DNA from: CALBGR01 sp964499935
GTDB taxonomy: Bacteria > Patescibacteriota > Saccharimonadia > Saccharimonadales > UBA4665
DNA: 64,000 nt
NCBI GenBank assembly: GCA_964499935.1
Contig: CAZCMS010000001.1
Location: 124,001-188,000 of the forward strand
Reading direction: 5' to 3'
A model generated the notes under the pieces. That model was not told the origin of the DNA and did no database searches. It worked only from the letters and a program-made list of their open reading frames with translations. The position numbers and the translations under genes are program-made. Position 1 is the stretch's first letter, and every line of letters starts with the position of its first letter. Below, one piece after another: positions 17,823 through 27,036 of the stretch.

Positions 17823-18863
17823 ATGAGTATGATCGCAGTAATAATTGCAGGAGGGTCAGGAACAAGGTTATGGCCACTGTCGACGCCCTCATATCCGAAG
17901 CATCTCCTCAAGGTTAATGGAGACACCGAGTCATTAGTGCAAAAAACCTACCAAAGGGTAAGTAAGGTGGCTGATACGGTGTATGTCTTAACCGAACAAA
18001 GTCATGCTCATCATGTAAAAAAACAATTGCCGAATATCACAGATGACCAGTTTATTGTAGAGCCTGCTCGTCGTGGCACGGCAAACTGTTTACTCGCAGC
18101 ACTCACTGTTATAAAAGCAGTACACAGCAAGGACGAGCCTGTACTTATTTTGTGGGCTGACCACTATATACGCGATATTAATGGCTTTAAGCGAAGTGTA
18201 GAGATTGCTGCAAATGTATCAACGCAGAATAAACAGATAGCATTAATTGGCATTGAGCCAGATCATCCTGCAACAGGATTTGGATATATTCAAAAAGGAA
18301 ATCTTATAGATAGTAAGAGTTTTGTATTTGAAGTTGCGTCGTTCAAAGAAAAGCCAAACTACAAGACAGCAAAGCAGTATGTAAAATCAGGTGAGTATCT
18401 TTGGAATTGTGGCTACTTTATCGCCTCGACAGCTGTTTTTGAAGACAACATGTCAAGCTATGCACCCGAACTTTTTGCAAACTACCAACAGCTTTCTAAT
18501 GCTTCTCCTGCGAATTACGAAAAGGTCTACTGTGACTTTTCTTCAAGCAATATAGACAATGCACTGATCGAAAAGGTAGATAATTTGCTTGTAGTGCCAG
18601 CAAATTTTGATTGGATTGATCTAGGGTCATATGGCGACCTACATAAGGTCTCCGAAAGTGATGAATCTATGAATCACACCTATGGTGATAATGTATATCT
18701 TGAAGGGGTAGAAAATTCATTTGTACATAACGGCGAAGACAAGCCAGTGGCGGTAATTGGTCTAGACAACATTGTTGTTGTGAATACGCCCGATGGCATA
18801 TTGGTAGCGCGAAAAGATTTATCGCAGCAGGTGGGCGAAGTAAGTAAACGAATTCAGAAATAA
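17823..18863 (+). CDS. manC: Mannose-1-phosphate guanylyltransferase
   Basis: 346 residues. VIIAGGSGTRLWPLSTPSYP is the nucleotidyltransferase signature and PKHLLK the pyrophosphorylase lysine; EPARRGTANCLLAA and FKEKPNYKTAKQYV are typical of GDP-mannose pyrophosphorylases. It lacks the isomerase domain of two-domain ManC/AlgA enzymes. It makes GDP-mannose from mannose-1-phosphate and GTP. The next gene is a phosphomannomutase, so the pair supplies GDP-mannose. A GATACT hexamer lies 5 bases before the ATG. galE is divergent, with a 42-base gap. Confidence 0.9.
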   Translation: MSMIAVIIAGGSGTRLWPLSTPSYPKHLLKVNGDTESLVQKTYQRVSKVADTVYVLTEQSHAHHVKKQLPNITDDQFIVEPARRGTANCLLAALTVIKAVHSKDEPVLILWADHYIRDINGFKRSVEIAANVSTQNKQIALIGIEPDHPATGFGYIQKGNLIDSKSFVFEVASFKEKPNYKTAKQYVKSGEYLWNCGYFIASTAVFEDNMSSYAPELFANYQQLSNASPANYEKVYCDFSSSNIDNALIEKVDNLLVVPANFDWIDLGSYGDLHKVSESDESMNHTYGDNVYLEGVENSFVHNGEDKPVAVIGLDNIVVVNTPDGILVARKDLSQQVGEVSKRIQK

Positions 18864-18871
18864 GGAGAGAT

Positions 18872-19645
18872 ATGAAGAAACTACTAGCATTTGATTTGGA
18901 CGGCACATTGGCACCAAGTAAATCTCCATTACCTGATCAAATGACAGAATTATTTGTTGGGCTACTCAAACATTTTCAAGTTTGCGTAATATCTGGTGCA
19001 AAGTACGAACTAATGCAATCACAAATTCTTGCAGGATTACCACCTGAAGCAGACTTACTTAAGAATCTTCACCTAATGCCAACAAGCGGAACCCGTTATT
19101 ACACCTATGATGCTGAAAATGCAGACTGGAAAATGAACTATGCTGATGATTTTACTCCTGCAGAGAAAAAGAGCATTATTGATGCACTCGAAAAAGGACT
19201 CGATGAATCAGGCTATCGTCAAAAGAAAACCTATGGTGAAACGATCGAAGATCGTAACAGTCAAATCACCTTGTCAATTTTAGGGCAAGACATTGTGTCT
19301 GAGTTAGGTCTTGAAGGAGTTCGTATCAAAGAAGAATGGGACCCAGATGGCACAAAGAAGTTGCGCTTGCGTGATATGATAGCGCCACATATTCCTCAGT
19401 TTGAAGTACGAGCTGCCGGCGCAACATCAATTGATATTACAAAACCAGGAATTGATAAAGCCTACGGGATGCGCAAACTTATGGAGGCTACCGGATTGAA
19501 GAAAAATGATATTTTGTTCATGGGCGACAAGATTATCGAAGGTGGTAATGACTACCCGGTAAAAATTATGGGTATTGATTGCATTGAAGTAGATAAGTGG
19601 GAAGACACTGCATTAGTATTGCGTGGCATCCTACATATCGTGTAA
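18872..19645 (+). CDS. Eukaryotic-type (HAD-IIB) phosphomannomutase
   Basis: 257 residues. The start LLAFDLDGTLAPSKSPL carries the HAD DxDGT nucleophile motif, VISGAKYEL motif II, and FMGDKIIEGGNDYPV motifs III/IV. The overall pattern matches the PMM1/PMM2-like HAD-IIB family rather than the bacterial alpha-phosphohexomutases. It should convert mannose-6-phosphate to mannose-1-phosphate for the adjacent manC (9-base gap; AGGAGAG Shine-Dalgarno). A sugar-phosphate phosphatase role is the alternative. Confidence 0.82.
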   Translation: MKKLLAFDLDGTLAPSKSPLPDQMTELFVGLLKHFQVCVISGAKYELMQSQILAGLPPEADLLKNLHLMPTSGTRYYTYDAENADWKMNYADDFTPAEKKSIIDALEKGLDESGYRQKKTYGETIEDRNSQITLSILGQDIVSELGLEGVRIKEEWDPDGTKKLRLRDMIAPHIPQFEVRAAGATSIDITKPGIDKAYGMRKLMEATGLKKNDILFMGDKIIEGGNDYPVKIMGIDCIEVDKWEDTALVLRGILHIV

Positions 19646-19651
19646 GTTCAG

Positions 19652-19972
19652 TTACTGACAATGACTCGGATAGATCGGTGGATTGGCGTAGGGAAGATCA
19701 CCGCGTCGATCGCTGATCATCGTTAGATCGGCTGGATATGCTTCGTCTACGGCATCTACTAGCGCTTGTTGATCTTCTTCGCTCAAAGGTGGCGCAACTA
19801 CAGCAGTACCTGTTTCTGTATTTAACACACGTACTCTACCCAGACTTTCAAGCCGTCTTTGAATATCGGGGTGATCAAGGGTGTTTTCACCATGAAATCT
19901 TATTTGGTCTGCATTATCTCCTGGGAAGACCTCCACACTTCGGTTTACCACTCCTTTTCTTACAGTACCCAT
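19652..19972 (-). CDS. Small unknown protein, glmS-downstream (paralog of 21863-22237)
   Basis: 106 residues, no membrane segment, no recognised domain. It has a strong AAGGAGG site 6-7 bases before the ATG. Its C-terminal half (VVAPPLSEEDQQALVDAV, then TMISDRRGDLPYA) aligns with that of the protein encoded just upstream of glmS (EIAPPLAPEAVEPLGKLL, then TVIDHRDGLPQN), so the two are distant paralogs. It follows glmS by 26 bases on the same strand. Function unknown; a role tied to amino-sugar metabolism is inferred from position alone. Confidence 0.7.
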   Translation of the reverse strand: MGTVRKGVVNRSVEVFPGDNADQIRFHGENTLDHPDIQRRLESLGRVRVLNTETGTAVVAPPLSEEDQQALVDAVDEAYPADLTMISDRRGDLPYANPPIYPSHCQ

Positions 19973-19998
19973 AGGTTGTCCTCCTTTTTGTTAATAGC

Positions 19999-21840
19999 TT
20001 ATTCAACGGTCACTGATTTCGCGAGGTTGCGCGGGCGGTCGACATTAAAACCTTTCTCGACAGCAACGTAATAAGAGAAAAGTTGCTCAACAAGTGCAAT
20101 AAGTATTGGTTGTGTTTGTTCGAGTGTTTTAGGAATGTACAGCACATCTTTAGTGAGCTTAGACACTTCAGTATTGCCCTCGGTTGCGATTGCCATAATT
20201 GGACCTTTGCGAGCGTTAATTTCCTGCATTGCAGATAGTGTTTTCTCGAGAATTGGTGAGTCAGTTGCAATGGCAAGCGTAGGGAAATTTTTGTCGATCA
20301 TTGCGAGCGGTCCATGTTTCATTTCGCCCGCAGCATAGGCTTCAGCGTGAATATAGCTCACTTCCTTTAGTTTTAGTGCACCCTCGAGAGCACACGGATA
20401 GCCATAGGTTCGACCAATGAAAAGAAAGTCGCGTGCATCTTTATATTTTTTAGCCAATCGTTTAATGTCTTTTGTATTTTTCAGAATAGCTTCAGCTTTT
20501 TCGGGTAAGGTTGTAAGTTCCTGCAAAACAGGTTTGTATAAAGGTGAATTTCCATCACTGAGGTGGAGTGCCATAAGTGTCAAAACACTGACTTGAGCCA
20601 TAAATGCTTTCGTAGATGCAACAGCTTGCTCCGGGCCAGCATGACAATATACGCCTGCATCCGTAATGCGGGCAATGGTGCTACCGATTGCATTAACAAT
20701 CCCTAGTTTTAATACGCCATAGCCTTCAACCTTTTTAAGAGCTGCAATAGTATCTGCTGTTTCTCCGGATTGAGAAATCGCAATTAAAGCGGTGCTTCGA
20801 GAAAAAGGTTCATTACGATATTTGAACTCACTTGCCAACTGCACCTCCACAGGAATGCCTGCAATTTCTTCGATCAAATATTCACCTACAAGCCCTGCGT
20901 AGTACGATGTCCCACATGCGACAACGACAATACGATCAATATATCGGAGCTGGTCTACTACATTGTCGAGACCACCAAGTTTCACAGTATTGGTGTCTAG
21001 GCGAATGCGTCCAAGAGTGGCGTTTTTAATGGTTTGAGGTGCTTCGTGCATCTCCTTTAGCATGAAATGAGCGTAGTCACCCAATTGCGATTGCTCCAAG
21101 TCATATTCCAGCGTTTCTGCGATATGTGTTACGGCTTTTGAATGCTTGAAGTTAGTGACATCGTATGTGCCATCTTTGCGTATTGTGGCAAGTTCATAGT
21201 CATCAAGGTAAATAACGTTTTTTGTGTGCTCTAGTATTGCGGTCGCGTCTGATGCAATAAACATTGCCTGTTTACCAATACCAACAACAAGAGGACTAGA
21301 CAGTTTTGCGGTATATAACGTATCTGGTTCTTCTGAGGACATAATGAGAACAGCATAAGCACCCCGAAGTTCTGTCAGTGTTTTTTCAATCGCTTTTTGT
21401 AATGTTTTTGAGTGCTTTCGGTAATAATCCACAAGATGTGTAATAACTTCGGTGTCAGTCTCTGATACGAACGAATATCCATTATCTTGCAAGAATGCTC
21501 GAAGCTCGTTGTGGTTTTCAATGATGCCATTATGAACAACGGCGATTGTCCCATCTTCACTTAGGTGGGGGTGTGCGTTTGTGAGCGTTGGACTTCCATG
21601 TGTAGCCCAGCGTGTATGTCCGATTGCAGATGTTGTTTCAGGCTCTTTTGAGTGCTCCGAATCTAATGTGTCACGTAACCCTTGTACGCGACCAACTTGT
21701 TTGTATGCAGCAATTGAACCATCTTCAATAAAAGCAACACCAGCCGAATCATACCCTCTGTATTCAAGCGCAGTGAGACCTGCAAGAACTACATCGGTAC
21801 CTGTTTTCTTTGTTCCAATATATCCTACGATTCCACACAT
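19999..21840 (-). CDS. glmS: Glutamine--fructose-6-phosphate aminotransferase (isomerizing)
   Basis: 613 residues, full length. MCGIVGYIG gives the N-terminal Cys nucleophile of the glutaminase domain; GHTRWATHGSP and NAHPH follow. Two SIS domains occupy about residues 290-600 (VVACGTSYYAG, ISQSGETADTIAAL, AVASTKAF) and the end DRPRNLAKSVTVE is the usual GlmS terminus. It makes glucosamine-6-phosphate for peptidoglycan and glycan synthesis. It is the middle gene of a three-gene minus-strand unit flanked by two small paralogous unknown proteins. Confidence 0.97.
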   Translation of the reverse strand: MCGIVGYIGTKKTGTDVVLAGLTALEYRGYDSAGVAFIEDGSIAAYKQVGRVQGLRDTLDSEHSKEPETTSAIGHTRWATHGSPTLTNAHPHLSEDGTIAVVHNGIIENHNELRAFLQDNGYSFVSETDTEVITHLVDYYRKHSKTLQKAIEKTLTELRGAYAVLIMSSEEPDTLYTAKLSSPLVVGIGKQAMFIASDATAILEHTKNVIYLDDYELATIRKDGTYDVTNFKHSKAVTHIAETLEYDLEQSQLGDYAHFMLKEMHEAPQTIKNATLGRIRLDTNTVKLGGLDNVVDQLRYIDRIVVVACGTSYYAGLVGEYLIEEIAGIPVEVQLASEFKYRNEPFSRSTALIAISQSGETADTIAALKKVEGYGVLKLGIVNAIGSTIARITDAGVYCHAGPEQAVASTKAFMAQVSVLTLMALHLSDGNSPLYKPVLQELTTLPEKAEAILKNTKDIKRLAKKYKDARDFLFIGRTYGYPCALEGALKLKEVSYIHAEAYAAGEMKHGPLAMIDKNFPTLAIATDSPILEKTLSAMQEINARKGPIMAIATEGNTEVSKLTKDVLYIPKTLEQTQPILIALVEQLFSYYVAVEKGFNVDRPRNLAKSVTVE

Positions 21841-21862
21841 AATAGTAGCTCAGCAAAAGCGC

Positions 21863-22237
21863 TTACGCTGCGATTGCAAAAATCTCTTTACCTTGGGTAT
21901 GTGCATCTTGAATGTTTTGAGGTAAACCATCTCGATGGTCTATTACTGTTACGGGATCGCGATCTCTGAACGCTTCTTGTGCCAAGAGTTTACCCAAAGG
22001 CTCTACGGCTTCAGGCGCAAGAGGAGGCGCTATTTCTACGTGATGAGGTGAAATTGTTTTTGGAGGACGAGCCTTATGACCTTCCTCTACAACCCGGTAT
22101 CGTATATCATCATCTGAAACAGCTTCAAGAATTCTATCGAATGTTGGTCCACCAATCGTCAGCCTCACTCCTTCGGTCGCGCCGATTACAGTTGTTTCTT
22201 TGTTTACTCCATTGTAGAGTCTAAAATTTTGAGGCAT
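21863..22237 (-). CDS. Small unknown protein, glmS-upstream (paralog of 19652-19972)
   Basis: 124 residues, soluble, no recognised domain. An AGGAA site lies about 5 bases before the ATG. The C-terminal half shares the pattern APPL(x)9-10L...(T)VI(S/D)xRDGLP with the protein downstream of glmS. It is the first gene of the unit (this gene, glmS, paralog); 22 bases separate it from glmS. A -35/-10 promoter lies upstream at 22272-22300. Function unknown. Confidence 0.7.
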   Translation of the reverse strand: MPQNFRLYNGVNKETTVIGATEGVRLTIGGPTFDRILEAVSDDDIRYRVVEEGHKARPPKTISPHHVEIAPPLAPEAVEPLGKLLAQEAFRDRDPVTVIDHRDGLPQNIQDAHTQGKEIFAIAA

Positions 22238-22271
22238 AAAAATTCCTGTTTATTTAGTGTGAATATGTACT

Positions 22272-22300
22272 TTTATACTCGCTTGCGTTTACATAATCAA
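22272..22300 (-). promoter_or_regulatory. Promoter of the glmS unit (TTGATT-17-TATAAA)
   Basis: On the minus strand TTGATT (22300-22295) and TATAAA (22277-22272) are 17 bases apart. This leaves a leader of about 25-30 bases with an AGGAA ribosome site before the ATG at 22237, so this is a conventional, not leaderless, start. Confidence 0.6.
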
Positions 22301-22320
22301 TCAATATTGGCAACAAATTA

Positions 22321-22350
22321 TTGACAAATTTTTAACTATTGAGATACAGT
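22321..22350 (+). promoter_or_regulatory. Promoter of the TrmB-type regulator, leaderless
   Basis: TTGACA at 22321-22326 and TACAGT at 22345-22350 are 18 bases apart; TACAGT ends 6 bases before the ATG at 22357. The position selects ATG 22357 over the in-frame TTG at 22339. Confidence 0.6.
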
Positions 22351-22356
22351 TTGGTT

Positions 22357-23118
22357 ATGAAGTCATCCAAAGATGCTGTTATGGATATGCTTACCCAACT
22401 TGGCCTTAGCGAACACGAGGCAACAACGTATACTGCGCTTTTAGAGCTTGAGGCGGTTTCTATTCGTAAAGTAGCAGAATATTCAGGAATAAACAGAGGT
22501 ACAACGTACGAAGCTATTAAGCAGCTTGTGTCTAAAGGACTGGTAAGAACCCGAAAGAGTGGTCAAAGAGAGTACTTTTCGGCGGAATCACCCGAAAAAA
22601 TATACGACATCATTCGTGATAAACGCAAAGATTTATTACAGGTACAAAAAAATGCGCAGCAATTAGTGCCAGAAATGGCAGCAAATAAAAGCCGTCCTCA
22701 TGGTCGCCCAGTGGTGAAATACTATGAAAATGATGAAGGCATCGTAACCCTGCTACGTGATGTATTGCAGACCTGCCGAACCCTTGATACTCCAGAATAT
22801 TACGTGTACTCATCGCGACCATTACGTCGTTATTTGTACCGTAAGTTTCCGCAGTTTACCGACCGACGTATTGCCGAAGGCATTAACGTAAAAGTTATAG
22901 CGATTGGCGAAGGAGGTGATCCAGCAGACCTTTCACAGCGTCGATGGCTTGCCGAACCTGACGAAATTACAATTGCAAGTTACACGATTATTTATGGCAA
23001 TAAAACTGCGCAAATATCTATATCCAATGACTACACGCCGTATGCAGTGGTTATAGAAAATACTGGAGCAACAGCTATGCAACGCTTGTTGTTCGAAAAA
23101 CTGTGGACTACTTTGTAA
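22357..23118 (+). CDS. TrmB-family transcriptional regulator
   Basis: 253 residues from ATG 22357. Residues about 5-75 form a winged helix (LTQLGLSEHEATTYTALLEL, then INRGTTYEAIKQLVSKGLVR) typical of TrmB sugar-responsive regulators. The C-terminal region (residues 100-250) resembles the TrmB effector or phospholipase-D-like part. It is divergent from the glmS unit with about 120 bases between them, so it may control glmS or the sugar genes (inference). The last 11 bases overlap the convergent GT4 gene. Confidence 0.85.
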   Translation: MKSSKDAVMDMLTQLGLSEHEATTYTALLELEAVSIRKVAEYSGINRGTTYEAIKQLVSKGLVRTRKSGQREYFSAESPEKIYDIIRDKRKDLLQVQKNAQQLVPEMAANKSRPHGRPVVKYYENDEGIVTLLRDVLQTCRTLDTPEYYVYSSRPLRRYLYRKFPQFTDRRIAEGINVKVIAIGEGGDPADLSQRRWLAEPDEITIASYTIIYGNKTAQISISNDYTPYAVVIENTGATAMQRLLFEKLWTTL

Positions 23119-24217
23119 TAGTCTTTTTGAGGTAGCTACGCATTCTTTCTTGGAATATCTCTTTGGAATAGTGTTGCGCATGCGCGGAGATATGTTTGCG
23201 GGAATATTTTTTACCAGAAAATTGCTTCAAAGCTTCAGCGAGTGATTCCGCAGTTTGCTCTGTGAAGAAGGCTCCAGTTTTGCCCGGAATAACGTAGTCG
23301 AGCGCTCCACCACCTTTGTATGCAATCACTGGAGTGCCTGTGGCCATTGCCTCCACCGGAGTGATGCCGAAATCATCAAGACCAGGGAATATGAGGGCTT
23401 CGGCACTGGCAAATTCTCGCTCGAGTTCATCGTCTGGTACTCGTCCAAGAAATGTTATCGAAGGTCCAGCTAACGAGCGCAATCGTTGTGCGTCAGGACC
23501 GCCTCCGATAACACGGAGCGGGATATTGAGTTGTGTACATGCCTGGATTGCAAGATCGAATCGTTTATAGGGAGTTTGGCGACCAGAAATGAGAAAGCCA
23601 CTTCGTTTTAGATTGGTGTTCTCAGGCTTTTGAAACCGTTCAAAATATATAGGAGGGAAGATGACCGTCGAATCACGATCATAATATTTCTCAATTTCTG
23701 CTTGAATGTGGGTTGAATTTGCAATTATATAATCTGGTCGTTGGGCAGCTTTGTAATCCCATTTCCTAAGCGGAGCAAGTAATAAACGAAGCCCAATTCG
23801 GGCGATCCAGTCAAAGCGTCCAAAGCCAGGGTGCTTCATGTATTCATCGTAGCGACTCCAGTAGTAGTGTGTTGGAGCGTGACAATAATTAATATAGACC
23901 GCGTCGTTGCGGATACGATTAAGGCCTTTTGCTTCGGCCCCAGAACTACTTATGATAACGTCGTATTCTCGGAGGTCGAGTCGTGTAAACCACCAAATTC
24001 TGAGCGGAGGGATGAACTTTCTAATTTTACCAAGATGCTGTAGCCAGCCTGTTATGACTTTATTATCGAGACGCTTTCGCCACTCATCGGAACAATAAGA
24101 GGTGTAAATTGGAGCCTCAGGATATATTTTATGCAATTGCTCAACTACAAGTTCGGCGCCTCCGCCAATCAGCCAGTCATGTACAATCGCAACTTTCGGT
24201 GCTTTTTTACTTGCCAT
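23108..24217 (-). CDS. GT4-family glycosyltransferase (mannosyltransferase-like)
   Basis: 369 residues. N-terminal VAIVHDWLIGGGAELVVEQL is the GT-B glycine loop; HAPTHYYWSRYDEY is common in WbaZ-like mannosyltransferases; ISGRQTPYKRFDLAIQ is the donor-binding segment and FPGLDDFGITPVEAMATGTP carries the E-x7-E motif. It probably uses GDP-mannose or a similar donor on the undecaprenyl-linked chain begun by the neighbouring sugar transferase (inference). Its ATG overlaps the stop of that gene by one base (TAATG). Confidence 0.88.
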   Translation of the reverse strand: MASKKAPKVAIVHDWLIGGGAELVVEQLHKIYPEAPIYTSYCSDEWRKRLDNKVITGWLQHLGKIRKFIPPLRIWWFTRLDLREYDVIISSSGAEAKGLNRIRNDAVYINYCHAPTHYYWSRYDEYMKHPGFGRFDWIARIGLRLLLAPLRKWDYKAAQRPDYIIANSTHIQAEIEKYYDRDSTVIFPPIYFERFQKPENTNLKRSGFLISGRQTPYKRFDLAIQACTQLNIPLRVIGGGPDAQRLRSLAGPSITFLGRVPDDELEREFASAEALIFPGLDDFGITPVEAMATGTPVIAYKGGGALDYVIPGKTGAFFTEQTAESLAEALKQFSGKKYSRKHISAHAQHYSKEIFQERMRSYLKKTITK

Positions 24218-25644
24218 TATTTTGCTCCGCTGCGATCAATAACTATGCGAATAGTCTTGAAGAGGATAATAATATCGAGCCAGAAGCTCCAATTTTGCAC
24301 ATAAAACAAATCTAGCTTACGTCGTTCTTCGAATGGGATATCGCGTCGTCCAGATACTTGTGCCAACCCTGTAAGCCCGGACTTAACACTTAAGATTGCA
24401 TGACGTTTTTTGTATAGTGCTAATTCTTGCGGTATGAGTGCACGGGGGCCAACGAGGCTAATATCGCCACGAATAACATTGATTAACTGAGGTAATTCAT
24501 CAAGACTGGTGGCTCGTAAAAACTTACCCACAGGTGTAACGCGAGGGTCGTTTTCTATTTGGTCACCGTTTTCACGATATTGTTTGGCAAGCTCAGGTTT
24601 TCCCATCATAGCAAATGCTTCTTCCGGAGTGGTACCATCGTATTTTGCGTATTGGGTGCGGAACTTATATACCCTAAACTCTTGATTAAAACGCGTCAAT
24701 CGAGTCTGCCTAAAGAACACTGATCCTCTGTTTGTCGCTGCATTCAGTAATCCAACAATCAGGAAGATAGGTGAAGTCAGTAATAATGTTAATGTACCAA
24801 AAATTAAGTCGAACAGCCTTTTGATCACACGCCCCCAGCCAAGGAGCGGAGTCTGGTGGACATTAATAACTGGCACTGATGAACGGAATAGTTCGACGTC
24901 AATATTACCAACAAATAATTCGGTATTTCCTGGCACAAAACGGTAACTAATGTGATGAGTTTGTGCGTATTCTAATATCTCGTGGTTACGAACTTCGTCT
25001 GCGTATAGCTCAGTTTGAATGATGCCGTGTAAGGGAGTGTCCTCGATTGTTTCTAGCGCTTCTTCAAACGAGCCGAAATCTGCATGAGCAGTGCGTCGTT
25101 TGTCGCCCACAATCCCAACAACTCTATAGCCAGATCGCCGACTATTGGCGAGTGATTTTGCAAGCTCCACGCCAATACTTGTATTGCCTACAATTAAGAC
25201 ATGTGTAATACCAATATTGTAGCGAAAAAGTGTCGTTCTAAATGCGCGTGCAAATGTACGGAACAATACCAAGAAAAGAAACCCTAAAATAAGTCCGTAC
25301 ACAGGAACAAGCTTTGCTGGAAAAATTGGTTCTACACTCATGAAATTCCAAAAAATCACGAACAAAAAGCCTATAAACGAACCAACCGCGAGTCTGCCGG
25401 CCTCTGAAAAGCGCTTTTCATAGATAGAGGTATTATAAAGACCAAGCAGTGCAAATATTAGTATCCAGAATGGCAATAGAGTTAGAAATATTCCCAAATA
25501 GGTTTCCGAGGATATCTGATTAGGGAACGGGTCGTTACTGAAAGTTACTCTTAGCAGGTAAGCGCCCACAAATGCAGCTACCAGTGCCAGGAAGTCCCCG
25601 ATTACTAAACAGATGTTATAGATCAACGAGAGGCTACTTTTCAT
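24217..25644 (-). CDS. Undecaprenyl-phosphate sugar phosphotransferase (WbaP/WcaJ type)
   Basis: 475 residues. Four membrane helices lie in residues 1-130, then a CoA-binding-like Rossmann region (VLIVGNTSIGVELAKSLANS). A fifth hydrophobic segment precedes the catalytic bacterial sugar transferase domain (RVIKRLFDLIFGTLTLLLT; FRVYKFRT; SLDELPQLINVIRGDISLVG; GPRAL). It transfers a sugar-1-phosphate to undecaprenyl phosphate and so starts repeat-unit synthesis. TACAAT lies 9 bases before its ATG; the promoter region of only 21 bases is shared with the divergent ligase gene. Confidence 0.93.
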   Translation of the reverse strand: MKSSLSLIYNICLVIGDFLALVAAFVGAYLLRVTFSNDPFPNQISSETYLGIFLTLLPFWILIFALLGLYNTSIYEKRFSEAGRLAVGSFIGFLFVIFWNFMSVEPIFPAKLVPVYGLILGFLFLVLFRTFARAFRTTLFRYNIGITHVLIVGNTSIGVELAKSLANSRRSGYRVVGIVGDKRRTAHADFGSFEEALETIEDTPLHGIIQTELYADEVRNHEILEYAQTHHISYRFVPGNTELFVGNIDVELFRSSVPVINVHQTPLLGWGRVIKRLFDLIFGTLTLLLTSPIFLIVGLLNAATNRGSVFFRQTRLTRFNQEFRVYKFRTQYAKYDGTTPEEAFAMMGKPELAKQYRENGDQIENDPRVTPVGKFLRATSLDELPQLINVIRGDISLVGPRALIPQELALYKKRHAILSVKSGLTGLAQVSGRRDIPFEERRKLDLFYVQNWSFWLDIIILFKTIRIVIDRSGAK

Positions 25645-25665
25645 ATATACTTGATTGTATCACTT

Positions 25666-27036
25666 ATGAAAAAATTAACTGATATTTCATTAAGCAGCTG
25701 GCTGTTAGGTGTAATAGTGCTGATTATAGCCCTGATGCCATTCCACGCAACGGTGACAATTGGCCTTAGTAGTATATTTGGACACTATACCGAACTGCGA
25801 CTCTGGAAGGAATTTCTGCTTGTCGTTATATTGGCTATAGGAATAGTCTGGGTCGTAAAAGATCGTTCACGCCTGGTGTTTTTTCTAAGGCACCCACTCA
25901 CTCGTCCAATTCTAATCCTGATAAGTGTATATATCGCTCTCCATGTAGTCACCGGTCTGACAGCCTTATTCCGTGATGACGTGACCACCAAGGCGTTAGG
26001 GTATGGCTTGCTTAGTAACCTGCGTTATCTTGTGTTTTTTATAATTTGTTTGCTGCATGGTAGCTACCACAAAGAATGGATCGCAAAACATTGGCCAAAA
26101 TTACTTCTTATACCTGCGGGCTTAGTAGTAGTATTTGGCTTGCTACAAGCATTCGTATTGCCGATAGACTTCCTAAAACATGTTGGGTATGGGCCGGATA
26201 CGATAGCTCCATATATTACAGTTGATGAAAAGCTTGATTATGTCAGGGCGCAATCAACGCTTCGTGGGCCAAATCCACTAGGTGCGTATCTTGTACTTGT
26301 CATTGTAGCGATAGCTGCAATATTCTCGCGTAAGTATCAGCGCACGAAACAGTTTGCTTTTGCCGGCCTGCTGGTGGGTGCAATCGCTGTACTGTACGCG
26401 ACGTATTCAAGGAGTGCATACATTGGAGTTGCGGTAGCAATCGCTGTACTTGCATGGTGTATGGCGCCTTCATGGAAGCTTAGAAGACTACTGTTAATAG
26501 GCGCTACAGTAATAGTGGTATTAGGCGCAGGAACTGTATTTGCTTTGCGGGACAATGATCGCCTGCAAAACATACTGTTTCACACCGACGAACATTCTCA
26601 GTCCACTTCAAGCTCCAATGAATCTCGTGCTGGTGTCATGCTCGATGGAGTAAAAGATGTCGCCGAACAGCCCTATGGCCGTGGCCCGGGAACTGCAGGT
26701 CCGGCGTCTGTATATAATCACGAGGGTACAAATAGGATTTCAGAAAATTATTTCTTGCAAATCGCACAAGAAGTTGGAATTATAGGCCTTGGACTATTTG
26801 TGGCTATTTGTATTTTTGTAGGACGAGCACTCTGGTTGGTGCGCAAATGGTCTGTTTTGCCAATTATTTTACTGACGAGTCTCGTTGGCTTAAGTCTTGT
26901 GAACTTTATATCTCATGCTTGGGCTGACGACACAGTTGCATATATATGGTGGGGGCTGGCAGGGCTCACAATTGGAGCTTCTATAATGAGCGCAACGACT
27001 AAACAGGGAATATCTCATGATAAAAAAACCGTCTAA
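25666..27036 (+). CDS. O-antigen ligase/polymerase-like membrane protein (Wzy_C)
   Basis: 456 residues from ATG 25666 (an in-frame TTG lies 5 codons upstream at 25651). About eleven membrane segments; the central ATYSRSAYIGVAVA and the outer loop ending NYFLQIAQEVGIIGLGLF are the Wzy_C pattern of O-antigen ligases and polymerases. It should join or polymerise undecaprenyl-linked glycan on the outer face. It starts only 21 bases from the divergent sugar-transferase start and overlaps gtrA-like by 20 bases. Confidence 0.85.
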   Translation: MKKLTDISLSSWLLGVIVLIIALMPFHATVTIGLSSIFGHYTELRLWKEFLLVVILAIGIVWVVKDRSRLVFFLRHPLTRPILILISVYIALHVVTGLTALFRDDVTTKALGYGLLSNLRYLVFFIICLLHGSYHKEWIAKHWPKLLLIPAGLVVVFGLLQAFVLPIDFLKHVGYGPDTIAPYITVDEKLDYVRAQSTLRGPNPLGAYLVLVIVAIAAIFSRKYQRTKQFAFAGLLVGAIAVLYATYSRSAYIGVAVAIAVLAWCMAPSWKLRRLLLIGATVIVVLGAGTVFALRDNDRLQNILFHTDEHSQSTSSSNESRAGVMLDGVKDVAEQPYGRGPGTAGPASVYNHEGTNRISENYFLQIAQEVGIIGLGLFVAICIFVGRALWLVRKWSVLPIILLTSLVGLSLVNFISHAWADDTVAYIWWGLAGLTIGASIMSATTKQGISHDKKTV

